A DNA stretch of 64,000 bases from Acidimicrobiaceae bacterium (GCA_947455165.1 CANGMP010000002.1:1-64000), one strand, 5' to 3'. Counted from the first letter of the stretch, positions 1-8,831 are shown. The notes: a model not told the origin generated them from the letters alone. Numbers and translations are program-made.

Positions 1-1946
1 CGGTAGGCGGCGAGGACTGGGTCAGTGGCGTCAAAGGCGTACAGCTTGACCGAACCGTCGTAGGCGTCAATGACAACCTTGACCGAGTTGCGAACGTAGT
101 TGTAGTTGCCCGTGAGGCTGCCCGTCGGTGCACCATCTTGAGAGTTGGCCCCTTCGCTGTAGGGGTAAAGGCTCGAGGTGGTGTAACCGTCGAGAACGAA
201 GTTCACGCGTCCATTCGCCAACACGGCGTAGGGTGCGCTGTCAAAGGTAAGGAACGGTGCAGCCTTCTTCGCCATGTTGAGTACGTCGCGCTCAAAGAGC
301 ATCCGACTCTTGGTCGTGATCTGATTCGAAATCCAGAGATTCAAATCTTGGAATCGCAGAGCAAAGGCACTGCGACGCAAGAAACTGCTCATCTCGACGC
401 CACCAGTACCGGCGTAGTTCGAGGCCACGGGCGTTCCGGCCTGCGTCTTGTAGTCAAGTTCCTTTTGCTTGGTGTTGGCCACTACCCAGCCCGGGTCGTC
501 GATACCGAAGTAGACCCCGGGAGTCGTAAGGAGCGGTGTGCCGTTCGACGACGTCGGCGGCACGTTCTGGACCGCAAAGGTCGGGTTGCCGGTCGCCGAG
601 TCAAAAGTGTTGGCCGGCGAGACCACCATGCCGTAACCGTGGGTGTATTCGAGGTGCTGGTTGACCCAACTGCGAGCCGGAAGGTTGTTCTGGTTGAGCT
701 GGCGGGCGCCCACAAGCACCGGCGTCACTTTGCCGTCGAGGACGTAGCGGTCGACAGCGAGCGACGTGAAGGTGTAGTACGACTGGATGGCCTGGCGGCG
801 CTGCACCGTCTCGAGGGCAATGTTTGGCGACGGGTCCCAGAGGCGAACGTTATTGAGCGTGGCGGCGCTGGACTGCAAATCAGCCGGAGTGATTGACGTG
901 GCTCCGGCGAAGCTTTCGCGCTGAACCGTATCGATGCCGTAGGCCGCACGCGTGGCTTCGATATTGCGCTTGATGTAGGCAGACTCGAGCGAGACCTCGG
1001 CCGGCTTGACCTTGAACGTCTGAATGACCTTGGGGTAGATGACGCCAATGGTGAGTGAAACAAAGACCCACAACACGGCGGCCAGCACGGGCAGCGACCA
1101 ACCCTGACGCAGGACGTTGCCGAGCAGAAGCGCGGCAACGGCCAACGAGATCCAGAACATGATCGTCAATGCGGGCATCCGGGCGTGGATGTCGGCGTAC
1201 GTGGCACCCTGGACGTATCCGTTGGACTGCGTGACGAGCGTGTAGCGAGCGAGCAAGTAGTCAATGGCCTTAAAGATTGCGACCGAGGCCAGCAGGACAC
1301 TGAGGTGAATCTTCACTTGCGGGCTAACGCGAGGAGATACGCGCGCGGCCCGAATCCCACCGTTGAGGTAGTGAAAGAACGTCGTGATGAGTGTGATCAC
1401 CACCATGGACATCAGGGCCCACGTCACCACGAAGTGCAGAAAACTCAATCGGAAAATGTAGAAGCCAATGTTCTTATGAAAGACCGGGTCGACGCCGGGG
1501 AAGCTTTGGGCATGAGCAAAGAGGATGTAGTTCTGCCACTGAGGAACGGCGCTCAAACCGGCAACGAGCCCAACGACCAATGCCACGAGCGCGTAGAGAC
1601 GGCGGGCGAAGGGACGAATGAGCGTTTGAAACCAACGAACGAGTTCGTCCTCGGGCTCAAAGGTCAGATCGCGGGAGGCAAACCGCGTGGCGAGCAACAA
1701 GTTGCCCCAGAGCACCACGAAGAACGACGCCCCAAACACAACGGCGAGCCCCACTTTGACCGTAAGGAGACCAGTGAAGACGGAGCCCTGGCTGATTGAG
1801 TCGAACCAGAGCGAGTCGGTCCACAGCACGGCGACACTTCGCAGTGAGGTCAGCAGGATGAAGAGAACGGCAATGATGAGCACCGTTATCCCGCGACGGC
1901 GGGTAATGGGACTCTTGAAGGAAGCTAAATCATCAGGGCTACGCAC
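1..1946 (-). CDS. UPF0182 family large integral membrane protein (C terminus cut by window edge)
   Basis: This gene is absent from the ORF track because its stop lies beyond base 1. Translating the minus strand from a GTG at 1946 gives an open frame of about 648 codons to the window edge. An in-frame TAG four codons upstream fixes the start region. The N-terminal half has several hydrophobic segments (for example ITVLIIAVLFILLTSLRSVAVL) separated by basic loops. The second half is a large soluble domain ending in YAFDATDPVLAAYR, which resembles the conserved UPF0182 pattern of aspartates and tyrosines. UPF0182 proteins usually have 900-1000 residues, so about a third is missing. Their function is unknown. 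The nearby PDZ/Lon gene is, to my recollection, also a UPF0182 neighbour in mycobacteria, which supports the family call. Confidence 0.85.
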   Translation of the reverse strand, partial: MRSPDDLASFKSPITRRRGITVLIIAVLFILLTSLRSVAVLWTDSLWFDSISQGSVFTGLLTVKVGLAVVFGASFFVVLWGNLLLATRFASRDLTFEPEDELVRWFQTLIRPFARRLYALVALVVGLVAGLSAVPQWQNYILFAHAQSFPGVDPVFHKNIGFYIFRLSFLHFVVTWALMSMVVITLITTFFHYLNGGIRAARVSPRVSPQVKIHLSVLLASVAIFKAIDYLLARYTLVTQSNGYVQGATYADIHARMPALTIMFWISLAVAALLLGNVLRQGWSLPVLAAVLWVFVSLTIGVIYPKVIQTFKVKPAEVSLESAYIKRNIEATRAAYGIDTVQRESFAGATSITPADLQSSAATLNNVRLWDPSPNIALETVQRRQAIQSYYTFTSLAVDRYVLDGKVTPVLVGARQLNQNNLPARSWVNQHLEYTHGYGMVVSPANTFDSATGNPTFAVQNVPPTSSNGTPLLTTPGVYFGIDDPGWVVANTKQKELDYKTQAGTPVASNYAGTGGVEMSSFLRRSAFALRFQDLNLWISNQITTKSRMLFERDVLNMAKKAAPFLTFDSAPYAVLANGRVNFVLDGYTTSSLYPYSEGANSQDGAPTGSLTGNYNYVRNSVKVVIDAYDGSVKLYAFDATDPVLAAY

Positions 1947-1965
1947 ACGCGAAGCCTAGGACTCT

Positions 1966-3693
1966 CTACGCCGGAACGACCGCGCAGCTACAACCAGCGT
2001 GCAGCGGCGGGTGAGGCTGGCCGCTGGGGAAGTTTTGGCCGGCCGGGTGAATACCCGAGTTGGCGTCCAACGTGCAGGCGTCACAAGGGGTATCGCTGGG
2101 CGAAACGAGGACTCGCACGTTGCCACCGGTGCAGGCGTTCACGACACCGACATTGAAGGCTCGGCGAGCAATATCGCCACAGAGGCGCTCGACTCGGGCG
2201 CCTCGCCACTCTTTGTAGGCGGCATTGGCCCGCTCGGCACCGTCGTCGCTGCCGTCGGCCTGAACGCGCTTGCGCAGCGCCAGCGCCAGCGTGATGGCCA
2301 AGTCGGTGGCACATTCGTCGACTGCACTCGTTGCGTTCAGCGATCCTTCGGTGCCGGTGATCTGGTTGGAAAACGCCACACCAGCTTGCGCGGCTGCGCG
2401 AATCGTTTCTAGGGACGCGGCGACGTAGCGGCTGCGCTGGTCGGCCTCATCTTCCATCTGATCGGTGATTTGACCCTTGAGTCCGCGAAGACGATCAATC
2501 ATGACGTTCTGATCGTCCTGGAGGGCACGCTTGACGTGGCGAACGAGTTCGCTGAGGTGGGGCGCCAGCGACTCTTCACGACGAAGGAAGACTTCGTCGT
2601 CGGGCGTCACGGGCGTCGTACGTTCCTTCGGCGCCCGCTTCGGCGCGGCCGGTTCGCGGCCCTTCTCCTCTTGCGTAGAGGCGCGAATGCGAGCGAATAT
2701 TTCCCCGACCACGTCACTGGCGGGAGCAGCGTCGCCGGGTCCTTCTGACGCTTCGGGAGCGGTGGCAGTTACTTCGGTTGAAGCGGTCGCCTTACGTGGC
2801 TTGACGGCCGTGGGGTCAACGGCAGGTAGCCGCAAGGGTGCTGACGATTCGGTTGACGCCAAGTCGTCGGGGGTCACGGTGGCCGGTTCGGGGACGACCC
2901 GAAGGGGCACGCCGCGCAGCAACTCTTCTTCCGTCGGCTCGGGCGAGGTTGGGCGGGAGCGCAGTGCCTCAATCGCCGCCGCTCGAGCACCTTCGTCTGA
3001 ACTCATCAGACCACCAAGGACTTGGTCGACCGATTCGCGCACCGAACTAACGGAGGCCGTGAGGACGTCACGAGCTGCGCGCAACTGTTCGATCTGTACG
3101 TTGAGCGCTTTGCGCTTGATCATGAGATCGTTCAGGACGGCGCGACGCGCCTCGTTGGCCTGCTCGATGATGGCCCGACCCTGTTCGCGGGCCCGCTCAA
3201 TCAGCGCCTCTCCGTTGATGCGAGCCGAGTCTTCGAGGCGCTGCGCGGCGGCGCGAGCCTCCTCGTCCTTGTGCTGAGACTGGACCTCGGCGTCGTTGAC
3301 AATTGCCAAAGCACGTGCTTGCGCTTCGACGATGTAGTTCGTCGCACGCTCTTGGGCCTGCGTGAAGATCTGAGTAGCGCGCTCCTGGCCTTCCGCAGTT
3401 ACGCGACCAGCTTCATCATGCGCGGCCCGCAAGATAGCGGCCGACTGTGCGCCGAGGGCAGCCGCGAGCTGCGATTCGTCCAGCACGGGATTATCGGCAC
3501 GGTGGAGTGCATCTGAAAGCTTGGCCTGCATGTCCTGCAGTCGCTTTTCCATGAGCGCAATTTCGCGGCCCACGCCGTCGAGGTAACTCCGTACTTCTTC
3601 GGGGTCAAAACCTTTGCGAACCGTCCGAAAGCTGGCGTTGGTGACGTCAGCGCCCGAGTGGCGATTCGGGGACAGTATTCGGCGGTCGTCCAT
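1966..3693 (-). CDS. DivIVA-domain coiled-coil protein with a phage Mu gpF-like C-terminal domain
   Basis: The protein has 575 residues. Residues 14-50 (DVTNASFRTVRKGFDPEEVR) match the DivIVA N-terminal motif that reads membrane curvature at poles and septa. A long Ala/Glu/Arg/Gln-rich coiled coil follows to about residue 225, then a Pro/Thr/Glu-rich linker to about 350 and another helical region. The last 90 residues are unexpected: RVERLCGDIARRAFNVGVV, then CDACTLD, a FPSGQPHPPLHAGCSC stretch and a hydrophobic end. That order of an arginine-rich helix, CxxC, PPLHxxCxC and VVP resembles the C terminus of Mu gpF/SPP1 gp7 head-morphogenesis proteins, probably a small metal-binding fold. The protein is likely a polar or septal scaffold; the role of the tail is unknown. 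It lies between UPF0182 and the PDZ/Lon protease on the same strand. Confidence 0.8.
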   Translation of the reverse strand: MDDRRILSPNRHSGADVTNASFRTVRKGFDPEEVRSYLDGVGREIALMEKRLQDMQAKLSDALHRADNPVLDESQLAAALGAQSAAILRAAHDEAGRVTAEGQERATQIFTQAQERATNYIVEAQARALAIVNDAEVQSQHKDEEARAAAQRLEDSARINGEALIERAREQGRAIIEQANEARRAVLNDLMIKRKALNVQIEQLRAARDVLTASVSSVRESVDQVLGGLMSSDEGARAAAIEALRSRPTSPEPTEEELLRGVPLRVVPEPATVTPDDLASTESSAPLRLPAVDPTAVKPRKATASTEVTATAPEASEGPGDAAPASDVVGEIFARIRASTQEEKGREPAAPKRAPKERTTPVTPDDEVFLRREESLAPHLSELVRHVKRALQDDQNVMIDRLRGLKGQITDQMEDEADQRSRYVAASLETIRAAAQAGVAFSNQITGTEGSLNATSAVDECATDLAITLALALRKRVQADGSDDGAERANAAYKEWRGARVERLCGDIARRAFNVGVVNACTGGNVRVLVSPSDTPCDACTLDANSGIHPAGQNFPSGQPHPPLHAGCSCAVVPA

Positions 3694-3720
3694 AACGACC
3701 TAAGCCTAGGGTTTGGCGAC

Positions 3721-4842
3721 CTAAAAATTTGGTTTCGTATAGGGCACGGGGGGCTGGCCACCTAGACGACGAAGTTCGCGGAGCACCTGCGCGAGCTTCG
3801 TGGCACCAATGACCGCCAACTTGCCATGGGCCGCCGCTCGTGCTTGGTAAGCCTGATTAGCGGGGACGATGAAAATCGCTGCCCCGGCCGTTATCGCCGC
3901 CGCCGTCTTTTGCTCAATGCCACCAATATCGCCGACAGTTCCATTCGTCGCAATTTCGCCAGTAACGGCAACCTTCTTGCCGCCCGACAGGCTGCCCTCA
4001 CTCAGGCGATCAATGAGCGCCAACGTCATAGCCAGACCGGCCGACGGCCCGCCGATGTACTGAGTATTGATAGTGATGGTCGCGGGAAAGTTGTACGAGA
4101 CTCCGTCACTCAGCGAAACGCCGATCCACGACTTGGCAATCGTCGTGATACCGGGGCAGTCCGAAACCGCAACGTCTCGTGGCGTCTTTTTTGTACTGAT
4201 CTTGAGCATCGTGGGTTCGGCGTACGTGATGACTCCGGCGTCGCTCACCTTGGCCTTCTCAATACCCACCTGCACGGTGCTCGCTGGGGCCACGTCGTGC
4301 AGGGCCGCAATGGCGTCACAGGAGTTGGCGATTGGCGAACCATTGATACTCACGATGCGATCGGCAATACGTAGACCGGCCTTGCGGGCGGCACTGCCTA
4401 CGGTGAAGTCAGTCGTGACCGCACCAGTGGGCTGGGGCGTTAGTGACCACCCGAGGGCGCGGAATGCATTCAGCTCAGCGTTGTCTTTCGAGTTCTGCAT
4501 GTCGAGATAGCTCTGGCGGTCAAAGTCGGCGAAGGAACTGCCCTTGGAAACCAGATCGCTCAGTAGCACGGTGTTTGTAGCGCCCCGGACTTGAGCCCAG
4601 AACTGTGAGAGGGCCGTCATCTGTCGCAGGGCCACGTCGACCATCATGAAACCGGACTTCTTCGTGGTGGCCTGCGGGTCGGTCGGAACACCGCTCACCT
4701 TGATCATGGGACTCAAGGGCGATGCCTGGCCCGGAAGAATTTCGTACGTCGAGACGTGCACTCGGTTCAGACCAAACAGCATGAGTGCGATGACCGTGAT
4801 CACGATGACGAGCCGACGACGTACTACTGGCAATGACTTCAA
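3721..4842 (-). CDS. Membrane-anchored PDZ / Lon-type (S16) serine protease
   Basis: The 373-residue protein has a single N-terminal transmembrane anchor (about 9-29, LVIVITVIALMLFGLNRV), which places the rest outside the membrane. A PDZ domain around 135-205 contains AARKAGLRIADRIVSINGSP. The C-terminal Lon proteolytic domain (about 240-350) carries the catalytic serine in GGPSAGLAMTL and the catalytic lysine in GGIEQKTAAA. No AAA+ module is present, as in the YlbL/Rv3194c-type actinobacterial proteases. It probably processes envelope proteins. The gene is followed at a 27-base gap by the DivIVA-gpF gene and then by UPF0182, so the three may be co-transcribed. Confidence 0.92.
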   Translation of the reverse strand: MKSLPVVRRRLVIVITVIALMLFGLNRVHVSTYEILPGQASPLSPMIKVSGVPTDPQATTKKSGFMMVDVALRQMTALSQFWAQVRGATNTVLLSDLVSKGSSFADFDRQSYLDMQNSKDNAELNAFRALGWSLTPQPTGAVTTDFTVGSAARKAGLRIADRIVSINGSPIANSCDAIAALHDVAPASTVQVGIEKAKVSDAGVITYAEPTMLKISTKKTPRDVAVSDCPGITTIAKSWIGVSLSDGVSYNFPATITINTQYIGGPSAGLAMTLALIDRLSEGSLSGGKKVAVTGEIATNGTVGDIGGIEQKTAAAITAGAAIFIVPANQAYQARAAAHGKLAVIGATKLAQVLRELRRLGGQPPVPYTKPNF

Positions 4843-4880
4843 AACCGCACTCCCGTGACAACGCAGGTGAGAATAGAGCT

Positions 4881-5513
4881 ATGGAGCTCAACGACGCCAC
4901 GCTACCCGAGGACGTGGTGCAGTCACTTGTCCGCGCCGCCTTCTCTCAGGACGAGGCCGACACGAGCCTGCTCACAAGCGCCCTGACATCCCTCGCGCCT
5001 CGGGCCCGCGTCTTGGCCCTGCGCGGTCTGGCTCGTCAGCGACGCCTCACCGACGAACACCTGGGACGGGCACTCAGCGACGATGCTGACGAAGTCGTTC
5101 ACGAAGCGCTGGCCCTGTTGGCCCGCGAGAGCGAACTCGGCCAGGGCCTCACCGGACAACTACTGGAACTCCTGGGCCATGCCAATCCCCTCGTCGTCGA
5201 GGCGGCAATCTTCGCCGCCGGTGAGCGGGAACTGGCCGAAGCCCTCGAGCCCCTGATTGACCTGGTTCTCACGCACGACGACGCCCGCTGTCGTGAATCG
5301 GGCGTCGTTGCGCTCGGTCAACTGGCTGTCGACGAAGCGAAGCCGGCGATTCTCTCGGCCATGAAGGACAAGCCCACTGTTCGCCGTCGAGCCGTCGTGG
5401 CATTGGCCTCGTTTGAGGGTGACGACATTGAGGCGGCGCTCGACGAGGCCAGTGAGGATCGGGACTGGCAGGTCCGCTCGGCCGTCGAGCAACTCCGCCG
5501 GGACGAGGACTAG
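4881..5513 (+). CDS. HEAT-repeat protein
   Basis: The track starts this frame at 4833, but that would overlap the divergent protease start. The ATG at 4881 (MELNDATLPEDVVQ) is preferred and gives 210 residues. The protein is a chain of roughly 30-residue helical repeats, seen in APRARVLALRGLARQ, EVVHEALALLARES, LVVEAAIFAAGE, CRESGVVALGQLA and VRRRAVVALASFEGD. These match HEAT/PBS-lyase-type repeats, which form protein-binding solenoids. No catalytic motif or signal peptide is visible, so a cytoplasmic adaptor is the likely role. Its stop overlaps the stop of the convergent MreB-like gene by four bases. Confidence 0.75.
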   Translation: MELNDATLPEDVVQSLVRAAFSQDEADTSLLTSALTSLAPRARVLALRGLARQRRLTDEHLGRALSDDADEVVHEALALLARESELGQGLTGQLLELLGHANPLVVEAAIFAAGERELAEALEPLIDLVLTHDDARCRESGVVALGQLAVDEAKPAILSAMKDKPTVRRRAVVALASFEGDDIEAALDEASEDRDWQVRSAVEQLRRDED

Positions 5514-6514
5514 GCGTCCACTTTTCGCAGTGCGCGATGGAGTGAACCCATGTCGTTCAAGCAGCGAACCAGGCCCCGAATGACGGCCAGTTCGGGTTGA
5601 TCAACCACGTGGCACGACACCCCGACTTCGCGGGCCAACAGATCAGCGAAGTCTTCGAGCCGGGCCAGTCCCCCGACGAGACTGAGACCGCGAACTGAAA
5701 CGTCGTGGGCCAGGTCTGGCGGGGCCTCACCGAGACACTCCTTCACGCTGCGCACAATGGCCCGAATGTTGTCGTTCACGGCGGCCTCGATGATGTCACC
5801 GGGGACCTCCACGTTGACCGGTAGTCCACGGTCGACGGTGCGGGCTGGCACCACTCGTACTTCACGACGACGAGAACCAAGCGGCGAAGCGAGTTCCATC
5901 TTGAGCGACTCGGCCACGTGCGGGGCGACGACAACGCCGTAGCGGTGGCGCAGCGCGACCGCAATTGCATCGTCGAGATGGGTGCCGCCAATGCGAACTG
6001 AACGCGACGTGACGATGCCGCCGAGCGACATGATGGCCGTCTCGCTGGCTCCGCCACCCACCATCACAATTGGCGCAGCCACGGGCTCTTCCACGCTCAG
6101 TCCGGCGCCGATGGCGGCGGCAATTGGTGTCTCAATGAGCGTCGCTTCGGTGGCCCCGGCCTGCAGGGCCGCTTGGCGGAGGGCACGGCGCTCAATCGAG
6201 GTCGCGAGGGCCGGCACACTCATCGTGGCGTGAATACGTGAGAACCGTCCAAATCCAGCCCGGTCGAACATGGCTCGCAGCAGTCGAGCCGCTACGTCAA
6301 AGTCAACGGTGGTTCCATTGGCTAGTGGACGAAAGTTCACCACGTGTCGCGGGTCACGGGCGACGGTGCGCCACGCACCGTTACCGACGTCAACGATGTC
6401 CCCGGTGTGTGTATCGACGGCAACCACGCTGGTTTCGGAGAGAAAAACCGAGCCGTCGGCCGTGGCGAGGCGAGTCGCCGAAGTTCCTACGTCGAGTGCT
6501 ACGTGCAAGGCCAC
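5510..6514 (-). CDS. MreB-like actin homologue (divergent)
   Basis: The 334 residues fit the MreB/Mbl length. The phosphate-1 loop is DVGTSATR instead of the usual DLGTANT. It is followed by VRPL-like NFRPLANGTTVDFDVAARLL, a phosphate-2 region MVGGGASETAIMSLGGI, RIGGTHLDDAI, the helix HVAESLKMELASP and an adenosine region GLSLVGGLARL. All of these align in order with MreB. The deviations (DVGTS, LVGGLA instead of LTGGGA) suggest a paralogue or an MreB-like protein with altered polymer properties. No MreC/MreD genes are adjacent, unlike canonical mreBCD. The likely role is a cytoskeletal filament at the membrane. It is divergent from the HtrA-like gene. Confidence 0.85.
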   Translation of the reverse strand: MALHVALDVGTSATRLATADGSVFLSETSVVAVDTHTGDIVDVGNGAWRTVARDPRHVVNFRPLANGTTVDFDVAARLLRAMFDRAGFGRFSRIHATMSVPALATSIERRALRQAALQAGATEATLIETPIAAAIGAGLSVEEPVAAPIVMVGGGASETAIMSLGGIVTSRSVRIGGTHLDDAIAVALRHRYGVVVAPHVAESLKMELASPLGSRRREVRVVPARTVDRGLPVNVEVPGDIIEAAVNDNIRAIVRSVKECLGEAPPDLAHDVSVRGLSLVGGLARLEDFADLLAREVGVSCHVVDQPELAVIRGLVRCLNDMGSLHRALRKVDA

Positions 6515-6561
6515 GCGCAGATGCTAGGGCGACACCCATTTTTAGGGGCGGAGTTCTAGCC

Positions 6562-7677
6562 TTGCTCCTTGTGGACAACGAAGTCTCACCACCGACTGGT
6601 GGAGGCCGCCGACGGCGGATCTTGCGACGGCGCGGTGTCGTGCCTTCCGTCGAGGGACGAACGTACCTACACCCATCTGAGCTGCCGGGTGACTTTGAAC
6701 TGCTGCTCACCACGGCAGTCGAGCATCGACCTCGTCGCTTTAGCGCCTCGATCATGGCCGTTGCGGTGTTGCTCCTCGGGGCCGGTTCGGCCACGCTGAT
6801 CGCCACCAACACTAAAGAACCTACGACCGAGGCACTTCCGGCCCACGTAGCGCGGTCACTCTTGTCAGTACCGAGTGTGGGCCGCAGTGCAGCCAACTCA
6901 CTCATCCAACTTTCCGTAAATGACCACGGCCACATCACGGCCACGGGGGCCATCATCGTCGGTGACGGTCACGTCGCCGTCACCACGCTTGCCATCAGCA
7001 AGTCGGCCAGCATCACCGGCTCAACCTGTGAAAAGCCGCGGGTGGCCGCCACGTGGCTCGGTCGTGACAGTCACGTCGGACTGACCTATGTGCACGTCAG
7101 AGAGACGCTCTCGACCACATCGGTGGCCCCCCAACCAGCCACCGAACCGGTCTTGGTGATCTCGCCCTACTTCAACGATCACGCACGCACCCCGCGCTTC
7201 GCCTACGCCAACACGGTCTTGAGCGATCCTCGATTCACGACCAACGACGGCATCGTTAGCTACCTCTCAGCCACGTCGCCCAGCTCACTCCACGGCATTA
7301 CCGGGGCCGTGGCGATTAATGATGGCGGCGACGTCGTCGCGATGCTGTCGAGTACTGGGCAGTGGTTCACGGCGTCGTACTTGACCGAAGTCGCGACCGC
7401 CTGGCTCCAGTCACCCAACTGTCACGGACGACTCGGTATCTCTGGCGTGAGCGCTGAAGGCGGGGGCGTCCTCGTCACGGCCGTGGCAAGAGGTCCGAGC
7501 TCGGGCGTACTGCGAGCTGGCGACGTGCTTTCCGAAATCAACGGTCAACATATCGATAGCTTTGACGCCCTGACGACCCTGCTCTACGCGACGCCTGGTC
7601 ATAGCCACGTTCGGGTCACGTTTCTCCGGCACCAGGTCACCCACGTTGCCGTTGTGAAGCTGGGCTGCCTCTCCTAA
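6562..7677 (+). CDS. Membrane-anchored HtrA-like protein with PDZ domain, catalytic triad apparently lost
   Basis: The track start at 6238 lies inside the divergent MreB-like gene and is rejected. A TTG at 6562, eight bases after the purine-rich GGGGCGGAG, or the GTG at 6571 is more likely, giving about 370 residues. A basic N terminus with YLHPSELP precedes a transmembrane segment (about 62-85, SIMAVAVLLLGAGSATLIAT). A trypsin-like domain and a C-terminal PDZ domain (VARGPSSGVLRAGDVLSEING) follow. In HtrA proteases the motifs are roughly TNxHV, D-L and GNSGGP. Here the equivalents read TTLAIS, SHVGLTYV and GITGAVAI, so His, Asp and Ser are all replaced. It looks like an extracytoplasmic pseudoprotease or binding protein. 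Confidence 0.78.
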   Translation: MLLVDNEVSPPTGGGRRRRILRRRGVVPSVEGRTYLHPSELPGDFELLLTTAVEHRPRRFSASIMAVAVLLLGAGSATLIATNTKEPTTEALPAHVARSLLSVPSVGRSAANSLIQLSVNDHGHITATGAIIVGDGHVAVTTLAISKSASITGSTCEKPRVAATWLGRDSHVGLTYVHVRETLSTTSVAPQPATEPVLVISPYFNDHARTPRFAYANTVLSDPRFTTNDGIVSYLSATSPSSLHGITGAVAINDGGDVVAMLSSTGQWFTASYLTEVATAWLQSPNCHGRLGISGVSAEGGGVLVTAVARGPSSGVLRAGDVLSEINGQHIDSFDALTTLLYATPGHSHVRVTFLRHQVTHVAVVKLGCLS

Positions 7678-7686
7678 GTTGCACGT

Positions 7687-8823
7687 ATGAGTGATTCCCC
7701 CTTCGGCAACTTCGGTTTCATGGGCGACTTGATGAAGATGCTCGGCCAGCAGGGTCCCGACTCGTGGTTCGAAACGGCTCGAGCGCTCGCGTCCACCATT
7801 GCTCGGGGCGACGATGCTGATCCCAACCCCCTGCCCCAGGAACGTCAGCGGCTCGAGCAGTACAGCGAACTGGTGGCTCGCCACATCGAGATGGTGCTCG
7901 GCATTCCCCAGTCTCAGCCCATCGAAGCGGCCACGCGCACGCTGCTCACCAACGCTGCCCTCGATGATTGGCGCCCCCTCCTCGAACCCTCAAAGGCCAG
8001 TCAGGCCACACCGGCTGCAGAGACTGAAGGCCTCGGCGATGCCATGGCGCCCCTCCTCGGCCAACTCAGCACCGTGATGGGTCCGCTCTTTCTGGGTTTC
8101 CAACTCGGCTCGGCAGCTGGCCACTTCTCCGAGACAGCCTGGTCTCGGGCCGCCTTGGCCCTGCCCCGTCTCGATTCGCGTCGACTGATCGTCGTTAACA
8201 ACGTGGCCCACTTCGCGCAAGAGTGGTCGCTTGATCACGACCACGCGACGATCTACGCCCTCGCACAAGAGATGACGGCCGCCACGTTCCTGACTCACGA
8301 CGGCACGACGACCGCGTTGCAGGCCCTGCTCTTTGATGCCGTCCGAGATGCTCAGGCCGCCCAGGGCGACATCATGAATCGCCTGACCGGCCTGATGCAG
8401 GGTGGCGACATCAGCGAAATGATGAGCAACCCCGAACGGTTACTCGAGGGAATCGAACTCGGCGAAGAGACTCCAGCGACGGCGGCCATCGACGCCGCCA
8501 CGGCGGCGCTACGAGCTGCGATTGACGCCCTAGCCGCGCACGTCACCCGCGCCATGGTCGGGCCCACTCCCCTGCTCGATGAAGCGCTGCGTCGCCACCG
8601 TCGAACTGACGCGCGAGGCGAAGACGGGGCGGCCGCCCTCTTTGGAATATCACTGCGAGGCGAGCGTGTCGACGAAGCCGAGCGATTTGTTCAGGCCGTT
8701 ATTGATCAGTTTGGAATTGAAGAACTCACGAGGATGTTCCAACTTGACGGCCTTCCGAGCGTCAGTGAACTCGGTACACCAGAATTGTGGGTGACTCGCG
8801 TTCGCAATTCACCGTTCGCCTAA
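7687..8823 (+). CDS. DUF2342 / TIGR03624 putative hydrolase family protein lacking HExxH
   Basis: The 378-residue protein starts 10 bases after the HtrA-like stop, so the two are probably co-transcribed. The N terminus (SPFGNFGFMGDLMKMLGQQG), the central NNVAHFAQEWSLDHDHATIY block and the C-terminal LDGLPSVSELGTPELWVTRV match the actinobacterial DUF2342/TIGR03624 family, which is described as zinc-dependent metalloprotease-like. In family members I know, the central helix carries HExxH. Here that segment reads ALAQEMTAATF, with no histidine pair, so zinc catalysis appears lost. The synteny with UPF0182 and PDZ/Lon supports the family assignment. It could be a structural partner of the envelope proteases; this role is inferred. 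Confidence 0.75.
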   Translation: MSDSPFGNFGFMGDLMKMLGQQGPDSWFETARALASTIARGDDADPNPLPQERQRLEQYSELVARHIEMVLGIPQSQPIEAATRTLLTNAALDDWRPLLEPSKASQATPAAETEGLGDAMAPLLGQLSTVMGPLFLGFQLGSAAGHFSETAWSRAALALPRLDSRRLIVVNNVAHFAQEWSLDHDHATIYALAQEMTAATFLTHDGTTTALQALLFDAVRDAQAAQGDIMNRLTGLMQGGDISEMMSNPERLLEGIELGEETPATAAIDAATAALRAAIDALAAHVTRAMVGPTPLLDEALRRHRRTDARGEDGAAALFGISLRGERVDEAERFVQAVIDQFGIEELTRMFQLDGLPSVSELGTPELWVTRVRNSPFA

Positions 8824-8831
8824 GAGGCGAA
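8815..8831. terminator. Short hairpin between convergent genes
   Basis: TTCGCC-TAAGA-GGCGAA forms a 6-bp stem that includes the stop codon of the DUF2342 gene and lies just before the stop of the convergent small gene. No clear T-run follows, so it is only a weak bidirectional terminator candidate. Confidence 0.35.

Noticed and set aside
138-896. 252-residue plus-strand ORF at the window start
   Set aside because: It is the shadow of the UPF0182 gene, whose reading frame is conserved and runs off the window edge.
1966-2245. Prophage remnant
   Set aside because: Despite the gpF-like tail there are no other phage genes, att-like repeats or integrase nearby, so a domain fusion is the simpler reading.
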